A stretch of DNA of 5,579 nucleotides from Tepidisphaeraceae bacterium (GTDB taxonomy: Bacteria; Planctomycetota; Phycisphaerae; Tepidisphaerales; Tepidisphaeraceae). Of this stretch, positions 1 to 5,579 are shown in pieces. How positions within the stretch are numbered: the stretch's first letter is position 1; the number at the start of each line of letters is the position of its first letter. Position numbers and translations under genes: made by a program. The DNA lies in assembly GCA_025450555.1 (NCBI GenBank), contig JANWHF010000212.1, forward strand, positions 1-5,579, in the 5' to 3' direction. The notes below the pieces were generated by a model. That model ran no database searches. It had not been told where the DNA came from and was given only the letters and a program-made list of their open reading frames with translations.

Positions 1-1
1 G

Positions 2-103
2 CTGTTGGCCGAGGCCAGACAGATGGATGTTTCCATAGACGAACTCACTGAACTCGTCCGGCAGCGTCACCGCGTCATGAATTCGCAACCGAATAAGGAG
101 TGA
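2..103 (+). CDS. GntR-family (YtrA-like) transcriptional regulator, C-terminal end only
   Basis: Partial gene: only the last 33 codons are present, in the frame starting at base 2 and ending with TGA at 101-103. The visible peptide contains ARQMDVSIDELTELVRQRH, which matches the usual tail of short YtrA-subfamily GntR repressors: an Ala-Arg, a hydrophobic Asp-Glu-Leu helix and a closing Leu-Val-Arg-x-Arg-His. The winged-helix DNA-binding domain lies outside the window and cannot be checked. The gene sits four bases upstream of an ABC ATPase and a permease, the standard context of YtrA-type regulators, which repress the exporter operon they belong to. Its operator would lie upstream of this window. 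The family call rests on a short peptide plus context. Confidence 0.7.
   Translation: MLAEARQMDVSIDELTELVRQRHRVMNSQPNKE
96..100 (+). promoter_or_regulatory. Shine-Dalgarno site of the ABC ATPase gene
   Basis: AGGAG lies 7 bases before the ATG at 108 and inside the last codons of the regulator gene. It favours 108 over the second in-frame ATG at 126 and suggests translational coupling with the regulator. Confidence 0.75.
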
Positions 104-107
104 TCCA

Positions 108-1064
108 ATGTCAGCGCTCCACACCATGATCGAACCGCAAGCATCACCGCCACCGCGCGCAGACAGCGCTGGAACTGTAGTGGAAATCCGAAGCGTCACG
201 CGACGATACGCCCAGAAGCTTGCTCTGGACGATGTGAGCCTGACGCTTAGGGCTGGCACCGTCCTGGGACTGGTCGGCGAAAATGGCGCCGGCAAGACAA
301 CGCTCATCCGCCACGTCATGGGATTGCTCAAGGCAGAGCAAGGATCCGTCCGCGTCTTTGGGATGGATCCGGTACTCGAGCCGGTGAAGGTGCTTTCGCG
401 AATCGGCTATTTGTCGGAAGAGCCGGATTTGCCGGGCTGGATGCGCGTTCATGAGCTGATTCGCTACATCGCGGCTTTCTATCCGACCTGGGATGCGCAG
501 TATGCCGCGCAGCTGCAGCAGGATTTTGCCCTGGACCTGTCGGCACGGATCAAGCATTTGTCCAAGGGCCAGCGGGCGCGGGCGGGGTTGCTCTGCGCAT
601 TGGCCTATCGTCCGGATTTGCTGGTTCTCGATGAACCTTCTTCGGGCCTCGATCCGATCGTTCGGCGCGACATTCTCTCGGCAATTATTCGCACCATTGC
701 CGACGAGGGGCGGACCGTGCTGTTTTCATCGCATCTACTCTCCGAAGTAGAGCGCGTCTCCGACCGAATCGCCATGATCAAGAACGGCCGAGTCGTCTTT
801 TGCGATACGACGCAGTCCGTTCGAGATGCGCATACGCGAATCACGATTCGTTTTGATGAGCCGCGAGAGCAGCCGCCGGTAGTCGATGGAGCCTTGACGT
901 GGGAAGGGCGGGGCCGGGAATGGACGGCGGTGATGTCAGTGTCGGCCGATCAGGCGCGTTTGGCCGCGTCGGCTCTTGGCGCGCAAGTCGTCGAGCAGTC
1001 GCCACTCAATCTCGATGAAATCTTTCTGGCCCGTGCAAATCGGACTGGAGGGCACGCGTCATGA
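108..1064 (+). CDS. ABC transporter ATP-binding protein (YtrB/EcsA-like exporter ATPase)
   Basis: Cytoplasmic nucleotide-binding subunit (318 residues) that hydrolyses ATP to power the permease encoded next to it. All core motifs are visible: Walker A GENGAGKT at residues 57-64, a Q-loop region GYLSEEPDL at about 100-108, signature LSKGQ at 151-155, Walker B LLVLDEP with D175 and E176, D-loop SSGLD at 178-182, and the switch histidine H209 in SSHLLSEVE. The Q-loop carries Glu where many ABC ATPases have Gln, a frequent variant in this exporter branch. The first 22 residues are a low-complexity leader before the ABC domain. The last 75 or so form the regulatory tail typical of ABC-2 ATPases, ending in NLDEIFLA. 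ATG 108 is chosen because AGGAG is correctly spaced. The gene follows the regulator by 4 bases and overlaps the permease start by ATGA. Substrate unknown. Confidence 0.93.
   Translation: MSALHTMIEPQASPPPRADSAGTVVEIRSVTRRYAQKLALDDVSLTLRAGTVLGLVGENGAGKTTLIRHVMGLLKAEQGSVRVFGMDPVLEPVKVLSRIGYLSEEPDLPGWMRVHELIRYIAAFYPTWDAQYAAQLQQDFALDLSARIKHLSKGQRARAGLLCALAYRPDLLVLDEPSSGLDPIVRRDILSAIIRTIADEGRTVLFSSHLLSEVERVSDRIAMIKNGRVVFCDTTQSVRDAHTRITIRFDEPREQPPVVDGALTWEGRGREWTAVMSVSADQARLAASALGAQVVEQSPLNLDEIFLARANRTGGHAS
1047..1052 (+). promoter_or_regulatory. Shine-Dalgarno site of the permease gene
   Basis: GGAGGG lies 8 bases before ATG 1061, inside the 3' end of the ATPase gene. Together with the ATGA overlap it fixes the permease start and implies coupled translation. 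Confidence 0.75.
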
Positions 1065-2731
1065 AAACAATCGATGGTCCCGCGATGGCGATTGCACGTT
1101 ACCTCTGGCTTCGCACGCGATGGATGCTGGCAGGGCTGGTGGCCATCGCGGTCATCGTCCCGCTGGCGCAAAGGATGGTCGTTCATCTGAATGGCAATGG
1201 AGACTACCCTGCCGAATTCCCGACTCCATATTACCCACAGTTGGTCATGTTTGCGGCGATTGCCGCTACCGTGATTCTTTTTGTCGTTCTATTGTCTCAA
1301 TTCTGCTATGCCGAGAAGGACATGAGCGGGCGGGAATCGGCCTTTCCGAGATGGATGATGACGCTTCCAATTCGATCCGTCTCCCTGGTCGGATGGCCAA
1401 TGTTGTATGGATCGGCGGTAAGTGCCCTGATTTGCCTGCTGATGTACTACGTGCTTCTTCCTCGGGAAGCTTTTTCCCGGATGCCTTACTGGCCGCTGTT
1501 AGCAGCGGCAGCTTTTTGTGCCTGGATGCAGACGGTTTCATGGATACCATTCTGGTGGCGGCTGGCACGGGTGATCGCGGCGGTCATTTGCCTGACCGTC
1601 GTCATTGGCTTGGGAACCGTCGCGCAGGCTTTTGGGGTTCACGACTGGCTGCTCTTAATCGGATATATCGGCGTGCTGGCACTGGCATTGGTTGCTGGCA
1701 CGGCGGGCATGGCTCGGGCGCGGCGAGGTGATGGGGTTCAATCGCCCTGGAGCAATGGAGTGATTCGCAAGCGAATGCGACCCGCCGAACTTCGCGTGAC
1801 CTTCCGATCCGCCTCGGCGGCGATGCTCTGGGTGGAGATGCGCAGGAACCTGATCTTTACTCCATTCATCTCTCTCACTGGGCCAGTTCTTATTTTCGGG
1901 CTCTGCGCCTTTAACGCCGGACATCCATCAACTTTTTATCTGTATGGGAAAATGATTTCTTCCGCGATGATCATGGCCAGCATCTTCATCGGTTCGCCGC
2001 TGTGTTGCAGCCTCACTGTCAATGGCACGCTCGCCAAGTTCGACACCTGGCTGCCGGAGATTACCGTCCCCAATTTCCTGGCCGTGCGCCCGGTGACCGA
2101 TTCGAAGATCGTCGCGGCAAAAATCAAAAATGTCGCAATCGCGATGGCAGTGACCTGGCTCGCGACGTACCTGCTCCTGATCCTCTGGGCCCTCTTGCCC
2201 AACAGCTATGAGCGGCATCATTCCGTCGCTGCGTTGGTCGCGGCGAATTTCAAGATGCGCTACCTGTGGTGGGGGGCTCTCGCGGCGATAGGCCTGCCAC
2301 TGATCTGTTGGAAGGTCGCCATCCAATCCCTGTGCGTCTACCTGTATGGTCGACGGTGGCTCATCAACTCCGCCGGGTTTACAACTGTTGCAATATGGAT
2401 TGGCCTGGGTGCGCTGGCCAAATGGGCCCCATGGCGGGAAATCTGGCCATTCCTGCCGTGGCTCGCTTTGGCGTTCGTGCTGGCCAAAGTTGTGCTTGCA
2501 GTTGTGATCATTCGCGCATTGGTCGATCGGCGGGTGCTTTCATCCAACAGCCTTTTTGGCTGGTCGGTCGTCTGGCTGCTGATCGTGTCGGGTCTTTGGC
2601 TTTCCGTGAAAGTGGCCCTTCACCCGCATTTGCTTGGCCAATGGCTGCTGGCGGCAGCGGTCATCTGGTTCGTGCCCGCCAATCGCCTCCTTTTAGCGCC
2701 GCTGGCGCTGCACGCCAATCGGCATCGCTGA
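1061..2731 (+). CDS. ABC-2 type transporter permease, large two-half membrane protein
   Basis: Inner-membrane subunit (556 residues) partnering the upstream ATPase. By eye it has about 12 to 14 hydrophobic segments, near residues 22-40, 60-82, 106-133, 143-162, 168-190, 195-216, 265-285, 296-320, 353-380, 401-422, 437-455, 460-486, 498-516 and 525-540. A basic cytoplasmic linker at about 217-260 divides it into two halves. Each half carries a comparable segment just before a membrane span: WMMTLPIRSVSLVGWPML near 98-115 and FLAVRPVTDSKIVAAKIK near 339-356. The form is hydrophobic residues, Pro/Arg, then a basic or polar turn and a long helix, like the coupling region of ABC-2 exporters. At 556 residues it is about twice a single ABC-2 permease, which suggests a fused dimer. 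The ATGA overlap with the ATPase shows one operon. It resembles permeases found beside YtrA-type regulators; the exported compound is unknown. Confidence 0.82.
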   Translation: MKTIDGPAMAIARYLWLRTRWMLAGLVAIAVIVPLAQRMVVHLNGNGDYPAEFPTPYYPQLVMFAAIAATVILFVVLLSQFCYAEKDMSGRESAFPRWMMTLPIRSVSLVGWPMLYGSAVSALICLLMYYVLLPREAFSRMPYWPLLAAAAFCAWMQTVSWIPFWWRLARVIAAVICLTVVIGLGTVAQAFGVHDWLLLIGYIGVLALALVAGTAGMARARRGDGVQSPWSNGVIRKRMRPAELRVTFRSASAAMLWVEMRRNLIFTPFISLTGPVLIFGLCAFNAGHPSTFYLYGKMISSAMIMASIFIGSPLCCSLTVNGTLAKFDTWLPEITVPNFLAVRPVTDSKIVAAKIKNVAIAMAVTWLATYLLLILWALLPNSYERHHSVAALVAANFKMRYLWWGALAAIGLPLICWKVAIQSLCVYLYGRRWLINSAGFTTVAIWIGLGALAKWAPWREIWPFLPWLALAFVLAKVVLAVVIIRALVDRRVLSSNSLFGWSVVWLLIVSGLWLSVKVALHPHLLGQWLLAAAVIWFVPANRLLLAPLALHANRHR

Positions 2732-2807
2732 AAATATCCTATCCCTGCTGTTATCCTCTGTCCTTTTGCGCGCCTGTCGCTACATTTGTGCCGCTCGAAC
2801 AGTTTTT

Positions 2808-2813
2808 GAGGAG
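2808..2813 (+). promoter_or_regulatory. Shine-Dalgarno site deciding the start of the 136-residue protein
   Basis: GAGGAG ends 4 bases before ATG 2818. The reading frame is open far upstream into the permease gene, so this site is what places the start at 2818. An in-frame GTG at 2788 has no such site. Confidence 0.65.
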
Positions 2814-2817
2814 CGAC

Positions 2818-3228
2818 ATGGCAACTGCGACCGAAATTGTGGCAATCGGTATCGTTCTGTCCCTGCGGGAGGGCATCGTCACCTTCAATCCGACCGGGAC
2901 CAATTATGAAATGCATCTTGCCGCGCCCGCCTTTGCCGGGCCGATGGAAGTGCCCATTAAGGCAATCGTGCGCGTCAGGCCGAAGAAGATATGGACGGTC
3001 GCCAGCGGCGGGCTTTTTATCAGCCCGATTTTCGGCCCCCCGAAAACCATCCAGGGACGGGTTCGCGCACTGGACGAAAACAATATGATCGTCCATGCCG
3101 GCGGCGCGATTCATGTCTCGCTTCCCATGGATGAACGCGTCTATGATCTTGCCAACGGACCTTTGAAGGTCGGCGCCATGGTCAACGTGACGGCTCTGCC
3201 GGGCGCGACGTTCGAACTGGTCGGATGA
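2818..3228 (+). CDS. Conserved-looking hypothetical protein with two similar beta-rich halves
   Basis: A 136-residue soluble protein that I cannot assign to a named family. It has no signal peptide, membrane span or cysteine, so it is probably cytoplasmic. It alternates short hydrophobic strands with polar turns. The two halves look related. Residues 9-61 and 78-135 each begin with Gly-x-Val and a short acidic turn, and each has a strand ending in His-x-x-Leu or His-Val-Ser-Leu. Each then has Gly-Pro-(Met/Leu)-acidic/basic-Val (GPMEV at 41-45, GPLKV at 114-118) followed by a Val-rich strand. A linker of about 16 residues rich in Gly, Pro and Phe joins them. The pattern suggests two small barrel or OB-like units, an inference only. 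The start is set by GAGGAG. It lies 86 bases after the permease in the same direction, so it may be read with the exporter operon or from its own promoter; no convincing -35/-10 pair was seen. The codons look like those of neighbouring genes. Confidence 0.8.
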   Translation: MATATEIVAIGIVLSLREGIVTFNPTGTNYEMHLAAPAFAGPMEVPIKAIVRVRPKKIWTVASGGLFISPIFGPPKTIQGRVRALDENNMIVHAGGAIHVSLPMDERVYDLANGPLKVGAMVNVTALPGATFELVG

Positions 3229-3240
3229 ATTTAAAGAATG

Positions 3241-3264
3241 ATTTCAGATTTGAGATTTCAAATC
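3241..3264. repeat. AT-rich heptamer-periodic repeat with hairpin
   Basis: Three consecutive 7-base units, ATTTCAG, ATTTGAG and ATTTCAA, start at 3241, 3248 and 3255. The same stretch contains a perfect inverted repeat, GATTTGA (3247-3253) and TCAAATC (3258-3264), around a GATT loop. It starts 12 bases after the upstream stop codon. The composition contrasts with the GC-rich genes on both sides. From memory, near-identical ATTTGAGATTTCAAAT strings recur between genes in many environmental bacterial genomes, planctomycetes among them. It lacks a GC-rich stem and T-run, so it is not a standard terminator. Confidence 0.6.
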
Positions 3265-3307
3265 CAGAGATACTTCTCGCATTGGCCCGTATTTCTGCAA
3301 GACCCGG

Positions 3308-3336
3308 CCTCCGTGTCTCCGTGCCTCCGTGGTGAA
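3308..3336. repeat. YCTCCGTG octamer tandem repeat (CTCCGTG...GTGGTGAA element)
   Basis: Three octamers in tandem, CCTCCGTG (3308-3315), TCTCCGTG (3316-3323) and CCTCCGTG (3324-3331), are followed by GTGAA. The reverse strand reads as CACCACGGAGGCACGGAGACACGG, translatable as HHGGTETR or RRHGDTE. I recognise these as common spurious peptides in protein databases that come from a dispersed intergenic repeat of environmental bacteria. The element ends 11 bases before the start codon of the glycosyltransferase. Whether it is mobile, structural or regulatory is unknown. Confidence 0.7.
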
Positions 3337-3347
3337 TCCTCTTTCCA

Positions 3348-4601
3348 ATGACCACGCCGCTGCGCATCTTCTATGCTGCCGGGCCCGGCGACGTGGCTGG
3401 GACTTATGGGCACTGGAAGGCGGGGCGGGATGATCCTTCGCAGGTCGCCATCACCTACTCGGCTCAGTTCTATTCGCTTTGCAAAGAGCTTGGCGCGTGC
3501 GGATATGTGTTGTCTTATCACTCGCGACGCCAGTACATTGTTGACGAGACATTTACCATCGAGCATCGGCCGGCGCGATACTTGAAGCAACGAGGCGCGC
3601 TCTACCATCTTGGCCAGTTCTGGGCAGGCATCCGAATGGGCATTTCAGCGATGCGATTTGGTGCAGATGTCGTCGTCTTCTCCGGCGGGGCGTCCTGGTT
3701 TTCGCTCGGCTGGCTGCGGTGGTTTGGCGTGAAGATCGTGCCGACGCTGCATTGTGTGCTATGGCTCAAGAGCGACCCGATGCCGCGCGGCATAAAGAAC
3801 CTGGTTTGGAAACTAAACGCCCGGTTCTTCCGAACATCAATCGCCGGAGTCCTCAGCCTGTCCAACGACATCACGCATCAACTGGCGGAATTGACCCGCA
3901 GCGTGCAGAAGCCGATCGAACCGTTTCTGCCCAGCTATCGTCGCGAATCCTTTGCCGGCCTCGATACTACTCTGCCGCCACCGCCGTTCCGAGTGTTCTT
4001 TGCCGGGCGCATCGAGCGCAACAAGGGAGTGTTCAATCTACTGGAAATCGCGCGACGATTTGCCCACGAAGGACGAAGCGATATCGAATTTGACCTGTGC
4101 GGCGATGGAAGCGCTCTAGCCGAGCTGCGCAAGGAAGCCGAAGAGGCAGGCCTGCAATCCCGCTTTCGCTGCCATGGCCACCAGGACAAGCCGCGCATGC
4201 GGGCAATGTATTCACAGACACACGTCGTCATTGTCTCGACCACGACCGATTTCATCGAGGGATTTAATAAGGTCGTCGCCGAGGGCATTCTCGCGGGCAA
4301 ACCAGTAATCACTTCGTCAGTCTGCCCGGCACTGGAATACGTCGCCGACGGTGTCGTCGAAGTTCCGCCCAATGACACACAGGCGTATGGCGACGCGATC
4401 ATCCGCCTGTACGAAGATCGCTCGCTGTATGAATCGAAGCGAAGAGGCTGCGCCGCATTGCAGGAACAGTTTTACGATGCCAATCGCGGCTGGGCTGCGG
4501 CACTCAAGCGGATGCTGGATCGCCTTTTCAGCGAAGCGCCGGCCGAATCCGCTTCCCGCAATTTCATGGCCGAGAGCCTGCCAAGCCGGCGAATGCCATA
4601 A
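3348..4601 (+). CDS. Glycosyltransferase family 4 (GT-B fold)
   Basis: A 417-residue enzyme expected to transfer a sugar from a nucleotide-sugar donor with retention of configuration, probably to a lipid-linked or surface glycan at the cytoplasmic side of the inner membrane. The C-terminal Glycos_transf_1 domain is clear: VFFAGRIERNKG at about 216-227, a strand ending in CGDG at 251-254, and the donor-binding E-x7-E motif with E304 and E312 in EGFNKVVAE. GKPVITSSV follows at 317-325. The N-terminal acceptor domain (about 5-195) starts with IFYAAGPGDV, a Gly-rich turn, then HWKAGRDDPSQVA at 22-34. FSGGASWFSLG at 111-121 may be a membrane-associating patch. The length is normal for GT4. ATG 3348 fits the domain start, yet no good Shine-Dalgarno precedes it; the leader instead holds an octamer repeat. 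It converges on the porin gene. Donor and acceptor are not readable. Confidence 0.88.
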   Translation: MTTPLRIFYAAGPGDVAGTYGHWKAGRDDPSQVAITYSAQFYSLCKELGACGYVLSYHSRRQYIVDETFTIEHRPARYLKQRGALYHLGQFWAGIRMGISAMRFGADVVVFSGGASWFSLGWLRWFGVKIVPTLHCVLWLKSDPMPRGIKNLVWKLNARFFRTSIAGVLSLSNDITHQLAELTRSVQKPIEPFLPSYRRESFAGLDTTLPPPPFRVFFAGRIERNKGVFNLLEIARRFAHEGRSDIEFDLCGDGSALAELRKEAEEAGLQSRFRCHGHQDKPRMRAMYSQTHVVIVSTTTDFIEGFNKVVAEGILAGKPVITSSVCPALEYVADGVVEVPPNDTQAYGDAIIRLYEDRSLYESKRRGCAALQEQFYDANRGWAAALKRMLDRLFSEAPAESASRNFMAESLPSRRMP

Positions 4602-4610
4602 CCAATAAAA

Positions 4611-4643
4611 GAAGCGCCGCGATCTTTCGGATCGCAACGCTTC
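4611..4643. terminator. Bidirectional intrinsic terminator between convergent genes
   Basis: The outer stem GAAGCG (4611-4616) pairs with CGCTTC (4638-4643). The inner stem GCGATC (4619-4624) pairs with GATCGC (4630-4635) around a TTTCG loop. A CC/AA internal mismatch separates the two stems. Read on the - strand, the hairpin is followed by TTTTATTGG, a good U-tract for ending the porin transcript. On the + strand it is followed by GATCATTTC, a poorer tail, so termination of the glycosyltransferase transcript may be less efficient. It starts 10 bases after the + strand stop and lies about 31 bases beyond the - strand stop. Confidence 0.8.
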
Positions 4644-4674
4644 GATCATTTCAAATTAAACAGGACGACGACGC

Positions 4675-5579
4675 TTAGAACATGAAATACGCGTCAACCG
4701 CAGCCTGAAATTGATAGTGATCGCTTCCACCATCAAAGAATCGGCTGCTGGCATAGTCATACCGAATTTCAGGACGAATCACGAGATTCTTCATGATGTC
4801 ATTATGAGGCATCGGTGTGACCTTCAGCCCGAGGGTCGCTTCATACACCTGCAGGGCGCGGCCGGTGCCAAGGGTGAAGCCGTCGTTGTCGTCGTACCAT
4901 TCGCCGCGGGCATTGAGGGTCGCGTAATCGCACAGCGTGTAGGTGCCGTAGACGGCTGCCCCGTACCATTGCGCACTGCTGGGCGCCATGACATGGGGTG
5001 CGTCACCGTAATCGGCATTCACAGCCATGCTGAATTTATCATTGAACGTATGGCTCGCCTGCAAATCGATAACGGTCCACCAGTCGCTATTATCGTGCGC
5101 GGCTTCCGGGCCCATCGAAAGGTTCACGATGAATTTGTCATTGGCATTTGGGGCACAGGTCACGCCCGCCAGCAGATCAGGGTCGCCGTTGTTATCACGA
5201 ACCGACTGATTCCAGCCACGCGTGATTCCGCCATCCACGGTCCACTGGTCGTTGAGAGCGTAAGTGGCCAGCAAACCGGTTTGGGTAAATGGGATTGCGT
5301 ATCCAAACAAGTAGCTGTGGGTATAGAGCGCGTTGCCGGTTGGATTGATCACTTCGTAACCGAGCGTCGTGACGAATTTCCCGACCTTCAGATCCAGGCC
5401 GTTGCCCAACGGCAGCGCAAAATCGAGGTAGGCCTGGTTGATGTCGAACTGATTTTCCGGGTCGTATCGTCCGCCGTAGTAGGGATGGCTGCGCGTCGAG
5501 CTAAGCGGATTGTCATAGAGGCCATTGGAATGGAAAGCGCCGGCGTCCTGGCCGTAGACGATTTCGAAGCGCCCGCCGA
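4675..5579 (-). CDS. Outer-membrane beta-barrel porin, BBP2/OmpL-like family, C-terminal part
   Basis: The gene enters from the right edge and ends at TAA 4675-4677, giving 300 visible residues; signal peptide and N-terminus lie outside the window. The frame is open throughout, and the TTG at 5407-5409 is an internal Leu codon, not the start. Family marks (putative beta-barrel porin-2, PF07642) numbered from the first visible residue are: IVYGQDAGAFHSNGLYDNP near 6-24, NQAYLDF at 47-53, LKVGKFVTTLGYE at 63-75, and NALYTHSYLFGYAIPFTQTG near 82-101. Alternating strands rich in Tyr, Trp, Gly and Asn follow, and the protein ends in AYFMF. A C-terminal Phe on the last amphipathic strand is the usual BAM recognition signal. 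It is expected to form a diffusion channel in the outer membrane; substrate unknown. Two cysteines (GVTCAPN and TLCDYA) in the barrel are a minor oddity. Confidence 0.87.
   Translation of the reverse strand, partial: GGRFEIVYGQDAGAFHSNGLYDNPLSSTRSHPYYGGRYDPENQFDINQAYLDFALPLGNGLDLKVGKFVTTLGYEVINPTGNALYTHSYLFGYAIPFTQTGLLATYALNDQWTVDGGITRGWNQSVRDNNGDPDLLAGVTCAPNANDKFIVNLSMGPEAAHDNSDWWTVIDLQASHTFNDKFSMAVNADYGDAPHVMAPSSAQWYGAAVYGTYTLCDYATLNARGEWYDDNDGFTLGTGRALQVYEATLGLKVTPMPHNDIMKNLVIRPEIRYDYASSRFFDGGSDHYQFQAAVDAYFMF

Noticed and set aside
976..1731. 251-residue + strand frame overlapping the permease
   Set aside because: It is a frame shadow over a well-supported membrane protein. It shows no domain and is rich in Arg, Gly and Ser, as expected of out-of-frame GC-rich code.
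2266..2817. Upstream in-frame extension of the 136-residue protein (a 320-residue frame)
   Set aside because: The extra part lies mostly inside the permease gene in another frame and has low-complexity, non-coding-like composition. GAGGAG supports the start at 2818.
3247..3264. The AT-rich hairpin as an intrinsic terminator for the small protein gene
   Set aside because: The stem is only 7 bp and AT-rich, and what follows (CAGAGATACTTC) has no T-run.
3250..3274. Promoter made of TTGAGA (3250-3255) and GATACT (3269-3274)
   Set aside because: The spacer is 13 bases, too short for a sigma-70 type promoter, and the -10 match is only 4 of 6.
3308..3336. The octamer array as a CRISPR or an IS end
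   Set aside because: The units are only 8 bases with no spacers, and no transposase, terminal inverted repeat or target-site duplication is visible around it.
3182..3608. Two - strand reading frames (3182-3367 and 3258-3608) containing HHGGTETRR- and RRHGDTEAGS-like peptides
   Set aside because: These peptides are translations of the CTCCGTG octamer repeat, a known source of spurious proteins. The frames also run antisense through the glycosyltransferase and lack ribosome-binding sites.
3935..4402. 155-residue - strand frame within the glycosyltransferase
   Set aside because: It is antisense to conserved GT4 motifs and rich in Ser, Arg and Pro, with no recognisable domain.

Overview
The window is a piece of ordinary bacterial chromosome of moderately high G+C. 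The likely source is a Gram-negative bacterium of the planctomycete type (Planctomycetota, perhaps Phycisphaerae-like). This rests on four things: the BBP2/OmpL-like outer-membrane porin at the right edge, the YtrA-type GntR regulator plus ABC-2 exporter arrangement, the style of the small conserved protein in the middle, and two intergenic repeat families that I associate with such environmental genomes. The assignment is inferred from family resemblance, not from a marker gene.

Left part (1-2731, + strand): a compact three-gene unit. It holds the last 33 codons of a GntR/YtrA-type regulator, a complete ABC ATPase, and a large polytopic ABC-2 permease. The regulator stop and the ATPase start are four bases apart, and the ATPase and permease share an ATGA overlap, so they are almost certainly co-transcribed. 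The logic is that of YtrA/YtrB systems: a small-effector or envelope-stress repressor controlling its own exporter. The substrate cannot be read from the sequence.

Middle (2732-3347): a 136-residue protein of unknown function, with its own strong Shine-Dalgarno and an apparent internal duplication of a beta-rich unit. A 119-base intergenic stretch follows. It packs two different short repeats: a 7-base-periodic AT-rich element that folds into a hairpin, and a run of three YCTCCGTG octamers ending a few bases before the next start codon.

Right part (3348-5579): a GT-B fold family 4 glycosyltransferase on the + strand converges on an outer-membrane beta-barrel porin on the - strand that runs off the window. 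A single hairpin between them probably serves as a shared terminator, stronger in the porin direction.

I saw no tRNA, rRNA, CRISPR array, transposase, phage gene or defence system. The most noteworthy items are the repeat-dense leader of the glycosyltransferase, the duplicated small unknown protein, and the two-half architecture of the permease.
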